From Strongylocentrotus droebachiensis (Eukaryota; Echinodermata; Echinoidea; Camarodonta; Strongylocentrotidae): a stretch of 64,000 nt of DNA. A program made the position numbers and the translations under genes. The notes under the pieces were generated by a model. The model was given only the letters and a program-made list of their open reading frames with translations. It ran no database searches and had not been told where the DNA came from. Each line of letters begins with the position of its first letter. The stretch's first letter is position 1. Below, in pieces: positions 45,710 to 56,129 of the stretch. The stretch is taken from assembly GCA_035222895.1 (NCBI GenBank), contig JAVYIG010000166.1, forward strand, positions 248,001 to 312,000, read 5' to 3'.

Positions 45710-47150
45710 CCTGTTCCCTCAGGTTTTGTTGTCGCTCATGACATAAGATATTATTGAAATGACGGGTATGATATGGTATACTGCAAATCCTTTCCTGAAT
45801 GCCAAAAATAGAAACACTTCATCGTAGTAAATCTTGCAAGTGGAATTGATTTTCAAATCAATAATATCGATCAAGGACGGTACATCGTTTCCGTTTTGAC
45901 GTTCGCAGGAAGTTCAAGCGAAGGACATGTGAAATGTTTGCATGTTGTGAAACAATGTTTACCAAATATTCAATTGCAGTATCAAAAGCGTTTTTTTAAA
46001 TCCATTTCTATACTCGCTTACGTAGGAATATTTTGCAAAAACTTAATTATTATTGAACCAACGACGTCATTATCAACTAAACCAACAAATTTGTAAATAA
46101 CATGTTTTCCTTGCGTAATGAACTTAGATGTGTAAATCGCATTTTATGAATTACGTGAGGGTTATTTACCTCCTAGCGCCAATATCTTATGTCAAATATT
46201 ATGTTGCTGACGCAGCCGTATGTTAGCAAATGATGCATCCAGCGGCTATCGACCCTTTAAAGGCGCATAGAGATGCCAATATCATCTCACTGCTATATTT
46301 TATATCCATTAGATAGTAATATATCATACATCGAACGAACGGTGAGAACTATACAAATAAATAGAATGAAAATAAAATCCTTTTAAAAGCTCATTTAGAT
46401 ATGACCATCGACGCGGTGAACCGAAGGCAAAGGTCCGTCGTGTTTTTCCCCACGTGTAATTTAATGGCAACCGCCATGACTGCGCGCAGAAAAGGTCCTA
46501 CGCCTAAACAAAATGTATTTAAAATAAAAAAAAAAAAAAATACCAAAAAACACAAAAAGGCTGCGGTTTACCGTTGCATTTGCAAATGAGGCTTAAACGC
46601 CCCCAAAGAACATGATACGTGCATGGTACACCGTATGCCCAAACTTGTATGGGAGTGCCCGCTATCATGGTTTTAATGTCACGCCCGTTACAAATGATCA
46701 TAAGAATGTTCTGTACAATACGTCTCATTATAACTATATGTGCACCTGCTCAATAAGTAATAGTTGGTGTCGACGCAATGTTTACTCGACATTTACTCGA
46801 CATTGTCATCATAAGCGATGCTCGACATTGTCATTATAAGCGATGCTCGAACATCTCTTTCATAGCAAGGACTCATTTGAGCTCGTACTGTGGATGCCCA
46901 GCTAAATCTTGGGCATTTGGCCAGAATAATATTTACACTATCACGCAAGGAATGCGTTCATGTGATGAATCAGCATTCATAAATGTAACCATCAAAATAT
47001 TTTGTGGAGGGGCCTTTTCTGGGGACCTTTTGGGATATCATATGGAAGCTATTTGAATTACGTCCCTACTAACTTTGTTAAATTATTTTACTGTGCCATA
47101 ATATAAAGATGAAGATAATTTCTGGTCATGTGATTAAAACTTGAGGTAAA
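45710..47150. other. non-coding stretch
   Basis: A 26-base tandem duplication (CATAAGCGATGCTCGACATTG) lies at about 46803-46855. A G+C-richer segment at 46400-46510 begins after an acceptor-like CTCATTTAG and contains an ATG, but no good donor follows. Nothing firm. Confidence 0.35.
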
Positions 47151-47470
47151 ATGTCAGGAAACATGTTTATTACATAGTAAATAAGAATAATATACTGTGA
47201 TGATGTGAAACGTACAAATAGTACGAAACTAACTTCATCCTGCTGAAAAGCAAATGCATTGCACACAGATATGTGTATTTGGGACCACACACAGTTGATT
47301 ATCGTCAAATTTATAATAATTATGGAATGGTTCAGGGCGATGGGAGGGCAAGCCATATCAGGGAACATATTGTTCTATGATAATCCTCAGAACTTTTATA
47401 AGTCCTTCTTTTATAGGTTCCTCCACTTTTCCTCAAATCAAGATGTAATCAAGAATGCATATATTTTCTA
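47150..47470 (-). mobile_element. diverged AGATAAGG-family relative
   Basis: In reverse orientation, the blocks ATGTTCCCTGA, GTGGTCCCAAATACACATAT and CTGTGTGCAATG follow the order found in the complete copies (ATGTTCCCTGA, GTAGTCCCATATAC, CTGTGTACAGTG). Termini are not recognisable. Confidence 0.4.
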
Positions 47471-47584
47471 CACTTCTTTGAAAAAGATTTAAATATTTTT
47501 GTTCACTATTATTGTACCAATCTTTTGCAATGCAGTGCTTTGTTTTGTTTTTATTTTATTATATATGTAATGTGAGAAACGGGA

Positions 47585-47966
47585 ATAAATTTGAACCATT
47601 AATCCATTGAACTGACATAAAAAGAAAAGCGAAGAACTCACTAATTCTTTCACTTTTAGCGGAACTCAAACTTAACTGCAACGTTCATGAAGTAGAATCG
47701 CAACCTCCAAATAAAGCATAAAGATACTTCTTTGTAAATAGGTAAACACTTTTAATGACGTGTGAGAGGACATTTGAACCACCAAACCATTGAATTGACA
47801 TTAAAAGAAGAGTGAGAAACCTAATAATTCTTTCACTTTTACCGGAACTCAAACTTATCCTTAACTTAACTGCAACGTTCTTAAAGTAGAATCGCAACTT
47901 CCAAATAAAGGAAAAACATACTTCTCTGTAAATAGGTAAACACATTTAATGACGTGTGAGTGGACC
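47585..47966. repeat. tandem duplication of about 190 bp
   Basis: Two copies share TTTGAACCA, TTCTTTCACTTTTA, GGAACTCAAACTTA, CTGCAACGTTC and GTAAATAGGTAAACAC in order. The second has an extra CTTATCCTTAACTTAACTG-like segment. Confidence 0.8.
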
Positions 47967-48374
47967 TTGTGTGCAATGTTATGGGGGAGGTTAAGGTAAT
48001 GGTTCCATCTCGTGCTCGTTTGATGCAGTTAGACACCAATTACAGCATGTTTACGAAGCTGTCATCCGTCTATTGCTTCGGTTTATAACTTATGGTCGAT
48101 GAACTATCTTGGAATGCGTCATCAGCGGGTTCTATACCAACAAACAAAGACGTTTCAAGGCACACACTACCCCAATCGTTCGAGAGAATGAGGTAAAATA
48201 TAGAAAATGTAGATTAGTAAGATTAAAAAGAGTGAAACACAAGAACAACAACAAATATATATTTAAAACGCGTTTTAAAACTTTTTTTAGAGTCACGAAA
48301 ACAAAATGTCAGTCAAATGAACTAGCTTACAGGTGAAAATTTGATTTAAAAACAAGAATTGTGTATTTCCTTAC

Positions 48375-48436
48375 CTTTATAATCAGTCCGGATGGTCAAA
48401 TAGTTAAGTTGGTCCAAATCCACAAAGGTTGACAAG
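48375..48436 (-). CDS. internal exon, possibly leucine-rich-repeat-like
   Basis: Splice signals are among the best in the window. The minus-strand acceptor is a 30-base pyrimidine tract (CTCTCTTTCTCCTTCTGTCTCAG) and the donor is TATAAAG|GTAAGG. Only one frame is open across the 62 bases: 20 codons reading LSTFVDLDQLNYLTIRTDYK, phase 2 in and phase 1 out. The spacing of leucines (L..F..L..L.YL.I) recalls part of a leucine-rich repeat, but one partial unit is not enough for a family call. Flanking DNA is AT-rich and non-coding. Partner exons not identified. Confidence 0.5.
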
Positions 48437-49092
48437 CTGAGACAGAAGGAGAAAGAGAGATTAGAAGTATAAAACATAGACAAGTAGAATATCGGATTAA
48501 TATCTAGAAGGTATAAGCAAACAATGAATTATTAAACAAATAAGTATTAAAATTAGTTTCATTCTAAAGCATGGGTATATGCATTTTGACCATTATGTTC
48601 ACAGATAATTTAATGAACGTTGATCAATTTAGTTTCCACTACAAGGAACATCAGGCCACTTGAATGGAAATTATGTTCTATGGTCATATAAATGAAGTCC
48701 GGCGATTTCTTACAGCACGGTGATTGTTAATAAGCTAAAAGAATAGAGACGAAAAAAAGGTAAAACAACAAATAAAAGCAAGAAAAGGACAAAGGTAAAA
48801 AGGACACAAAGTCTGGAGAACCAGGATAAAGAAAATAAACATCGTATTAACAAAATTCATAAATTATGCGATTTAAAGTTGCCCTAAATATAAAACTAAT
48901 TATAACTCATTCTTTCATGCTTTATTTCTTTTTCTTGTCTAAAAGTTTTCGCTTCTCGACAGAGAGAAAAAAAATCATTAGAAATTGCAATCAACGATAT
49001 ATACCAAACCGATTGTGATCACTTGCTTCTTATATTTCATTATTATTCATGGAAAAACAACCTCACCCGTTTCGTGTTTCGTGTAGACTTAA

Positions 49093-49884
49093 AGGTTCAC
49101 TTTAACCAAAACGGGCTAAAAAAATGAGAAAAAAAAGGCATGTAGAATAATTTTTGACGGAGATTCCAAACTTTTCTTTGAAATCATCCAAAATTCTAGA
49201 ATCTAGCTTTAAAAATTACGATTCAGAACGCTCAGAAAGAGCCCAGTTTCGGAGCTGTATTGCGCAACTATTTATGACGTCACTGCAGGAGCCTTTCCGG
49301 TGAAAAGGAGGGTGATTTAGGAATTAAAATGTCTTTTAAAAGGCAAACTACACTGTTGGTCATTATAGTTGAATAATTATTTTTACCCCAATTTATTGAA
49401 TGATTTTGACAATAATTTATTCCTAATAGATCTAAATAATAGCATACATTCTCAAATTTTATTGAATGACAATTGGGGAGTGTTTGTTTTGCGTGACCGC
49501 TAAAGCATGTGTGTACTATGCTAATCAGCTAGGGTACCTACGTCCTTAAGTCATAACTGACAGTAATAGGGATTAATGCCTCATAAAAGGGCACTTATAT
49601 AGCACATCGACACGATTTTGATCCTGGGGGTTGGTTCACAGTAATGAGGCCAAATCGGAAATGCCCGCAATGACGTCAAATGCGTCATCAAGGCCACGTG
49701 ACCGCATTTCCTTCTTTTCGAGGGGCGTATATAGCCAAGCAAACGTGAGATCTGTGAAAAATGGATGGTTATTATCATTTTTGGTCAATTTAGAGATTTT
49801 CTGAAAAATCAGAGAATGGAATATTAATAAGTAGAGGTGTAAACTTATTTTGAAAGGCTATGTTAGTTGGGTTAGAGTGGCCCT
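49093..49884. mobile_element. TTAA-flanked element T1, 792 bp
   Basis: TTAA lies outside both ends (49089-49092, 49885-49888). Termini AGGTTCACTTTAACC and, inverted, AGGGCCACTCTAACC match at 12 of 15. It carries two TGACGTCA sites (49275-49282, 49671-49678), a CACGTG (49695-49700) and a TATATA (49728-49733), a promoter-like arrangement within about 65 bases. No transposase frame. TTAA target with 5'-AG ends suggests Kolobok-type. Confidence 0.75.
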
Positions 49885-50490
49885 TTAAAGCTTCATACAT
49901 TAGGCATTTGTACGTTATGTATTCAAAGATGTAAACGTAAATAACCATTGTACTTACTTTACTCTAATTGATTTGACTTTATTTGAAAAAAATTATTTGT
50001 ATGAATCGCATATCTTTTGTTTGCATTTTCGTTTCACTTAAAAGCATTATCATTACGATGTATTTATTCAGGTTTTATAATTTATGTTGCATCATTTTGT
50101 TCATATCGCAGGGAGCCTTTTAAAGCAGGCCCTCTATGGCACGGAATGGGACTTAATAAAATGTGTATTCGTCATGTATAATCATAAAATTCCTGCACCG
50201 TGTTTACAGTACTCTCTCTGTTTCATCTTGTCCCGCCTTCGCACGATTTGATCTTCGGATATAAAAAAGCGATCTGTTTCGATACTCAGTCCGCTACAAA
50301 ACAACCTTCATCATTTACTACATCCATGTAATTATGTGTGGGCGAGATTTTTTAAAGAAACATTTTTAAAGCAATTAGCCCACATCATTTAAAGTATTTA
50401 AAGTGTTTGTCTGTCCATCTTGTTAAGATAACTCCACTCATGAAAATGGATGGGTAAACGGGCGCCCACATAAATAAACAACAGCCTTAA

Positions 50491-51003
50491 AGTAGACACA
50501 CGAAGAATCAAAAGTGTTTTGAATTGATGCAAAACTCATATCATTGCGAAGGGGAAGCCTTACTGATCAAATACAACAACTCTCCTCTTCAAAATATGTT
50601 TGGGGCCCGCAGTAATCAACTCTCAAAAATGTTAGTTTCGAGATCCAGATTTTCTGCCTTCAGCGGTCCTTTGTAGAGCGTCAATATTTGTGACGTCATA
50701 CACGGGACACGGCTGGCTAGCTGCAGACTAATACACGCGCGACTCCGGTAGGCGGCCGGTACTGAGCTGTTTGTCCAGTGTGTGACGTCACTATTCAGAG
50801 CTCGCTACGCTCGTGTGCTTGGCTTACGTTCGGGGGCGCTTGGGGGTCTAAGAAGGGTCTTGAAAAATTGCATTGTACGCCTTTCCATGATATCTATATG
50901 ATTTCTCAGCAAATTATTCGTGTTTTCCAAGAGAAAATCTTTCCATCCATATGTAATTTGTTCTAATTATCAGTTGTTAGTGAATTTTCTTTGTGTAGCT
51001 CCT
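50491..51003 (+). mobile_element. TTAA-flanked element T2, 513 bp
   Basis: TTAA lies outside both ends (50487-50490, 51004-51007). Termini are AGTAGACACACGAAGAA and, inverted, AGGAGCTACACAAAGAA. It shares long blocks with the reverse complement of T3, for example TCATTGCGAAGGGGAAGCCT and AAAATATGTTTGGGGCCCG, but carries an extra block of about 170 bases (roughly 50705-50870), G+C-rich in large part. TGACGTCA occurs at 50691-50698 and 50783-50790. Confidence 0.85.
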
Positions 51004-51657
51004 TTAAAAGAAAATCTTGGTATCAAGATTCACTCACGTTAAAAGCATTTAATTATTTTGTGATTATACAGGATAATGTTGAAACTCTATCTTAAAATCA
51101 GATACAACAAATAGTGAAATGTGAAGGCATGAATTTGATATTTAAATTGTGTTAATGTAAACAAATAATTTCTTACTTAAGACCAGATGTAATCAGATAT
51201 ACAGATGATTGAGAAACCTTCTTGGTGACTTGAACGATCCTCCTGGTGGAAAAACAAATGTGTTGGAAACTTTCCTTCTCTTAAATGATGTAATATGTTT
51301 TTTTTTTGTATTCCTTATGCCATTATTCCAGCTACGCTTACATGTAGTTTATCCTTGTCACAACAAAGATGCTCCAGCATAAACCAACCTCACTTGTTTT
51401 GTATTAACACTCCAATAGAATAATAGAAAGATTTAGTGATTGAATGTATCGATTGATTAAGATTTTAAAAAACACCGAACATACAGCCGAAGGGCTGAGA
51501 ATATTCAATTTACAGGATTACATACACAAAATAAGTACAAATCCAGATGGAAATGGAGAAGTACCAATTATCAATCATTATATCGAAAGAAAAACTAATA
51601 TTAGTACATCAATCATACAAAACTACATAAAGTAACAGCCTCGAGCATAACATTTAA

Positions 51658-52000
51658 AGTAGTCACCCGAAGAAAATTCACGACAACTGATAATCAAGGA
51701 CAAATTATATATGGATGGAAAGATTTTCTCTTGAAAAACACGAATAATTTGCTGAAGAATCATATAGATACATTGGAAAGGCGAAAAATGCATTGTGGCT
51801 AGCTGTGTCTTGCATGTGACGTCACGCCAACTCGACGCTCTACGGAGGACCGGTGAAGACATTTTTGAGAGATGATTACTACGGGCCCCAAACATATTTT
51901 GAGGAGGGAAGATGTTATATTTGACCAGTAAGGCTTCCCCTTCGCAATGATATGAATGTTGCATCAATTTAAAACCCTTTTGATTATTCGGGTGACTACT
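51658..52000 (-). mobile_element. TTAA-flanked element T3, 343 bp
   Basis: TTAA lies outside both ends (51654-51657, 52001-52004). Terminal repeats AGTAGTCACCCGAA are identical on both sides. It is the shorter, opposite-orientation relative of T2 and keeps one TGACGTCA (51817-51824) at the aligned position. The 114-codon minus frame (51623-51967) lies in it and shows no transposase motif. Confidence 0.88.
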
Positions 52001-52004
52001 TTAA

Positions 52005-53486
52005 TATTTTAAAAGTTTATGTCATCAGAAGTAAGCGAAAAATGAGGAAAAAATGTCCAAAAGATAAAGGGAGCGAGTAGATATTGAAAATAGGAACAGA
52101 GGAAAGGAGAGAAATAAAGAAAGAAAATATACAAATAGAGAAAGAAAGGAAAAATAAGGTGGACAAAATGAAAGAGAAACCAGGAGGAGATAGATGATAT
52201 TAATGGAATATACGAAAAATATTCCTCTTAAGAACTTGTTCTCGGTATATTGATCCTTTTTAGACAGAAATGTTATGCATTATGCAAAGGTTGATAATCC
52301 ATTAAACTTTCCAGACTTCGCAAACCTACGCAGATTTGATCTTTTTCCCATGTTCGCTAGAAAGGATTATGAATTTTGACAAGTGTAAATAAATATTATG
52401 TATTTATTTGATTTCAAATTTTTAACAAAAGTGAATTCATACAGTAGGCTTGCGGTTGCACCATGTGAGGGAGAGAGGGAGGATTGAGGAGTCCTGAAAA
52501 GGACTCTTATCGTTCATCTCAACGATGAAAAGTGAATTAATGTTTTAGTGAATTAATGTTTGTAAATCAATGTTTGATCTGGAAATTATCAGGATGATAA
52601 TCTACATAATCTTATAATGCGCATGCATTTCCAGTTCATTGCCTCATGTTACTCTCGCAGAATTATGTTTCAAAAATCATATTTCAAACCTTTATAGAGA
52701 CACTATGTAGATTCCTCGGCTTTATAAATGTTTTTAGAAAGCATCAGTATGTCACACTACGTTTGGAATACATTTAATGTTTTGATAGATTAGAAATCAA
52801 ATCAGCTGTGGCTTTGGAGGGGATATTGTGGGAATATTACGGAATAAAAGCAACATTTCCTGCACCAATAGTCTGTACTCAGATCACATCATTTTTAGGA
52901 GATGGTAAACCATAATGATATTAAAGTTCGTAGCCCTTTATGACTGGTAATCAAGTTTAAATGATAACATGATTTTGTTCTTCCCATCGAAAGCTAACGT
53001 TATTACATCCACACACAGATTTGTCGGTGCATGAATTTCTGAAATACTTTGTACTATTATGGTTCGAAACAAGATGTGTAATCTGAGTCCGTAGAATGCC
53101 GTCTGTTTGCCGAATATGAAAAAGAGGCGTCATTCGGGTGTCGGGCGAAGCAAACGTATACTGGAACATACTATGGCGGATTCAGGATTCTCTTGCCGGG
53201 AAGATGATAATGGAATTGATGGGGAAAAACACAAAACAATATCAGGGGGGGGGGGGGGTATCATTTCTTTAAGTTGGTACCCGAAACCGCCACTGTCATG
53301 CGTGATTACTAATTTAATTATTCAACTTGAGAATAATTATAATCATGTTGGTCATGCTAAAATATCAACATACCTGTGTGAATTGCAGGACATATTTCCA
53401 TTTATGTTCTGTTTTTAAACTCAACCCAGGCATATATATATTCAGTCTGAAAGCAATTGTAGGTAGCTTGTTTTTACCTTACTCAG
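52005..53486. other. non-coding stretch
   Basis: Purine-rich sequence at 52030-52190, a short TGAATTAATGTTT duplication near 52532-52561 and a 14-base G run at 53245-53258. A Lys/Arg-rich 103-codon plus frame begins at 53107 but runs through the G run and has no support. Confidence 0.4.
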
Positions 53487-53548
53487 CGCCATGGAGCCAT
53501 GTGCAGCTGCATCAGATCATCCTTTACGCGCCCTTACGTGGGCAGCAG
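53487..53548 (+). CDS. candidate first coding exon
   Basis: The acceptor is a clear pyrimidine tract (TTGTTTTTACCTTACTCAG) and the donor GGCAGCAG|GTGAGA. The exon is 62 bases and G+C-rich. An ATG at 53491 sits in a GCCATGG context and gives MEPCAAASDHPLRALTWAA with a phase-1 exit. The other two frames are also open, so the ATG context decides the preferred reading. If right, the gene runs rightwards with an upstream non-coding exon. Confidence 0.45.
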
Positions 53549-53995
53549 GTGAGATGGGGGAAGCACTGGGGATTTTGCCGTAATGATCTCTCTATCTCGA
53601 ATTTCATTGATGAGTTCCACCATAAAGGACTGTTACCTCCCGCTCACACTACCGGAATTCGTCATATCGCTATGGTGATAACAAAGTTAATACCTACATT
53701 TATTTTGCGCACATAAAACATCCATAACTGGGCAGGGCATATCGCAAGCGCGCACCGATAATACGTCAACTGTTAGTAAACTGGCCTCTTAAAAACGAGT
53801 TTCGTTTGATATACAAAGTTTCTTTATGCGAGTTTCGTACAAACTCTTCAATGGTCTGAACGCCCTAAAAGTCCTTGGGATTCAGACGAAGCATGATTAT
53901 GATCTGACTTGTTTTCTCCATTTCGGTTCATTATTTGCGAAGGCGTGCGTACTTTCGTGTTTAACCCGCATGTTCAATGGTAACTGAGGTAAAAG

Positions 53996-54060
53996 GTGTG
54001 TGTGTGTGTGTGGGTGGGTGGGTGGGGGGGGGGGGGGGGGAGGGGGGCGAGGGGGGCGAG
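53996..54060. repeat. (GT)n-(GGGT)n-poly-G tract
   Basis: GT repeats grade into GGGT units, then a G run, then GGGGGGCGA units. A likely G-quadruplex former and assembly-fragile site. Confidence 0.9.
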
Positions 54061-54158
54061 GGGCTTGTTTAAAAAGGAGAGTCTACCTATGAAAAGTATA
54101 TCATTTGGTAGTTCTCCATCTTTTGTGTAATAACGAAAGAATTGCGAATATCGTTATA

Positions 54159-55111
54159 CACTGTAAAAAAAAAATTGTTCATTGGTAATTTTTACGTGTT
54201 TTTTCCATGTAGAATTTACTTGAAAACATTAGTTTTGCCACTTACGCACTAAATTTAAGTCTTGCTAACTCAAACTTTCAATTTAGTAGAACATACGTGG
54301 AATATTTAAGTAAAATCAAATACATAAGAACTTTAAGTAATTTCAGCTTGTATTAATTTAGTAATTTTAACTCAAAATCAGAAATTATACGTATTACTCA
54401 AACAATTTATGTTGATTATTCTTATCTTTTTAAAGTAAGGACCGATGCAGTGCGTAATAGAAATATTTACATAATTTATGAATATTCATTAAGACCAAAT
54501 TAAACTCTTTTTTAAATAAAACAATTCTTTTTTGTGGTTGAATGAAAATTTAAGGACTTTAAAACATTTACTAATTCATTTAACATGGCTAAGCAAAGAC
54601 AAGACAATTTGTAATTGTTACCCAGTTCAAAACAAATCAAAACTTGATATTTCAGGAAATTGTCAACCAATTTTCCTTTTAAGATGCTACGATCAAGTAT
54701 ATATAATATTTGGAGCCTTTCAATATGTGTCGAATTGAAGCGTATGTAATAGTTTGTGATGGTGGTAGATATATATATATACGGTTAAATCTTAAATAGA
54801 AGTAGTGTTAGTGATTAGTGATTAATCTTAAATAGAAGTAGTGAATGATTAGTGGATGTTACTTGTTAGATTAGATGGGTACCAAATCGTGCAATATGTA
54901 ATCCTATCATAGCTTTTTTTTAATTATCTAAAATGATTACAATACTTAAATGATTTACGTTAATGTAACTCGATTTAACTGAGTAAAAATGTATTCAGCA
55001 AAATAAGAAAATTCTACTTAAGATGCCGTAGGTAATATTTACTTAATAAAAATAAGGCAATTCTTTTCCTCAATTTTATTGAGTTATTTCGACTATTATT
55101 TTGTTACAGTG
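54159..55111. mobile_element. CACTGTAA inverted-repeat element, 953 bp
   Basis: TA precedes CACTGTAAAAAA at the left (54157-54158) and follows ...TTACAGTG at the right (55112-55113), consistent with a TA duplication. The interior is very AT-rich, with many ACTTAA/TTAAGT words near the ends that may be subterminal binding repeats. A 38-base direct duplication (AATCTTAAATAGAAGTAGTG) lies at about 54787-54843. No transposase frame was recognised. Confidence 0.7.
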
Positions 55112-55276
55112 TAGAAACGATATGAATTTCATAAATGGATTGGTAAAAGGATATCAAGAATCAACTGTAGTCTGTATATAATACTAGACTAACAGCTTAC
55201 TGCCTCTCAAATATCTGATGTCGTTTTATTGTGAGGAACGGGAGCGGGGAAATAAGTAAACGTCGGATGGTGGGTG

Positions 55277-55440
55277 GCGGGGGGGGGGGGGTAGCATTCC
55301 TTTAAACCCTTTGACCTGCCACCTTTCAACTTTGCTTTTGTTTGCATCATTTTCACTTACAAACAATATGCAAAGACACTGCATTGTAGCATAGCGGCGG
55401 AGAATGTGTGTGTGTGTTGTGGGGGGGGGGGGGGGGGGCG
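55277..55440. repeat. two poly-G runs with (GT)n
   Basis: G runs at 55279-55291 and 55421-55438, the second preceded by (GT)n. The Pro-rich minus frame between them is an artefact. Confidence 0.88.
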
Positions 55441-55802
55441 TAAGCATTGGTCAATGTTATATTATTAGCACTGCCCTTTAGACACTATTTGTATAGGAGA
55501 CCACGTGAGATAACAGTCTCCGTCCTAATGCGCTACAAATCGAATTTCAGCTTCAGAACAAACAGTTTTAATTCTTCCTCATCCAAAAACTTCCTTTAAC
55601 TCCCCTCATGGACCCCTTTAGCACGTAAAGTAATTGCCTCACGATTTTGTGACATCATTTAAGCATGTAACCATTACCTAAGCATAGACAAGATGATACA
55701 CTTTCGAAGTTATGTCATCTCTTGTGTCCTGGAGTCAACCCCAAAATTGAAAACGGATGCATATTGTGTGTTCAAAGAACGAATGAGTATATGGAACTGC
55801 CA

Positions 55803-56129
55803 TGCTGGAAAGAACACACTCATCCACACTCATTCACAGTGTGAATCACAGTCCACACTGTGAACCACAGTGTGAAACGAATCGACCACAATGTGAAAAC
55901 GCCCCAATTTAACATTGTTGAGCACACTGTGAACACAGTGTGAAACACAGTGTGATTCACACTATGAATGAGTGTGAATGAGTGTGTTCTTTCCTTTTCC
56001 GATTATCCACACTGTGAACCACAGTGTTAAACAAATCGACCACAATGTGAAAACGCCCCAATTAAACACTGTGGAGCACACTGTGATTCACACTGTGGAA
56101 GAGTGTGAATAAGTGTGTTCTTTCCAGCA
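55803..56129. mobile_element. CACACTGTG nested foldback element
   Basis: The ends read inward TGCTGGAAAGAACACACT, perfectly inverted at the right. The body is built from many CACACTGTG / ACACAGTGTG words and from two related halves (about 55803-55997 and 55998-56129). Each half contains ACCACAATGTGAAAACGCCC, and the internal junction carries another GTGTGTTCTTTCC terminus. The element could fold into several alternative stems. No target duplication identified and no coding capacity. Confidence 0.8.
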
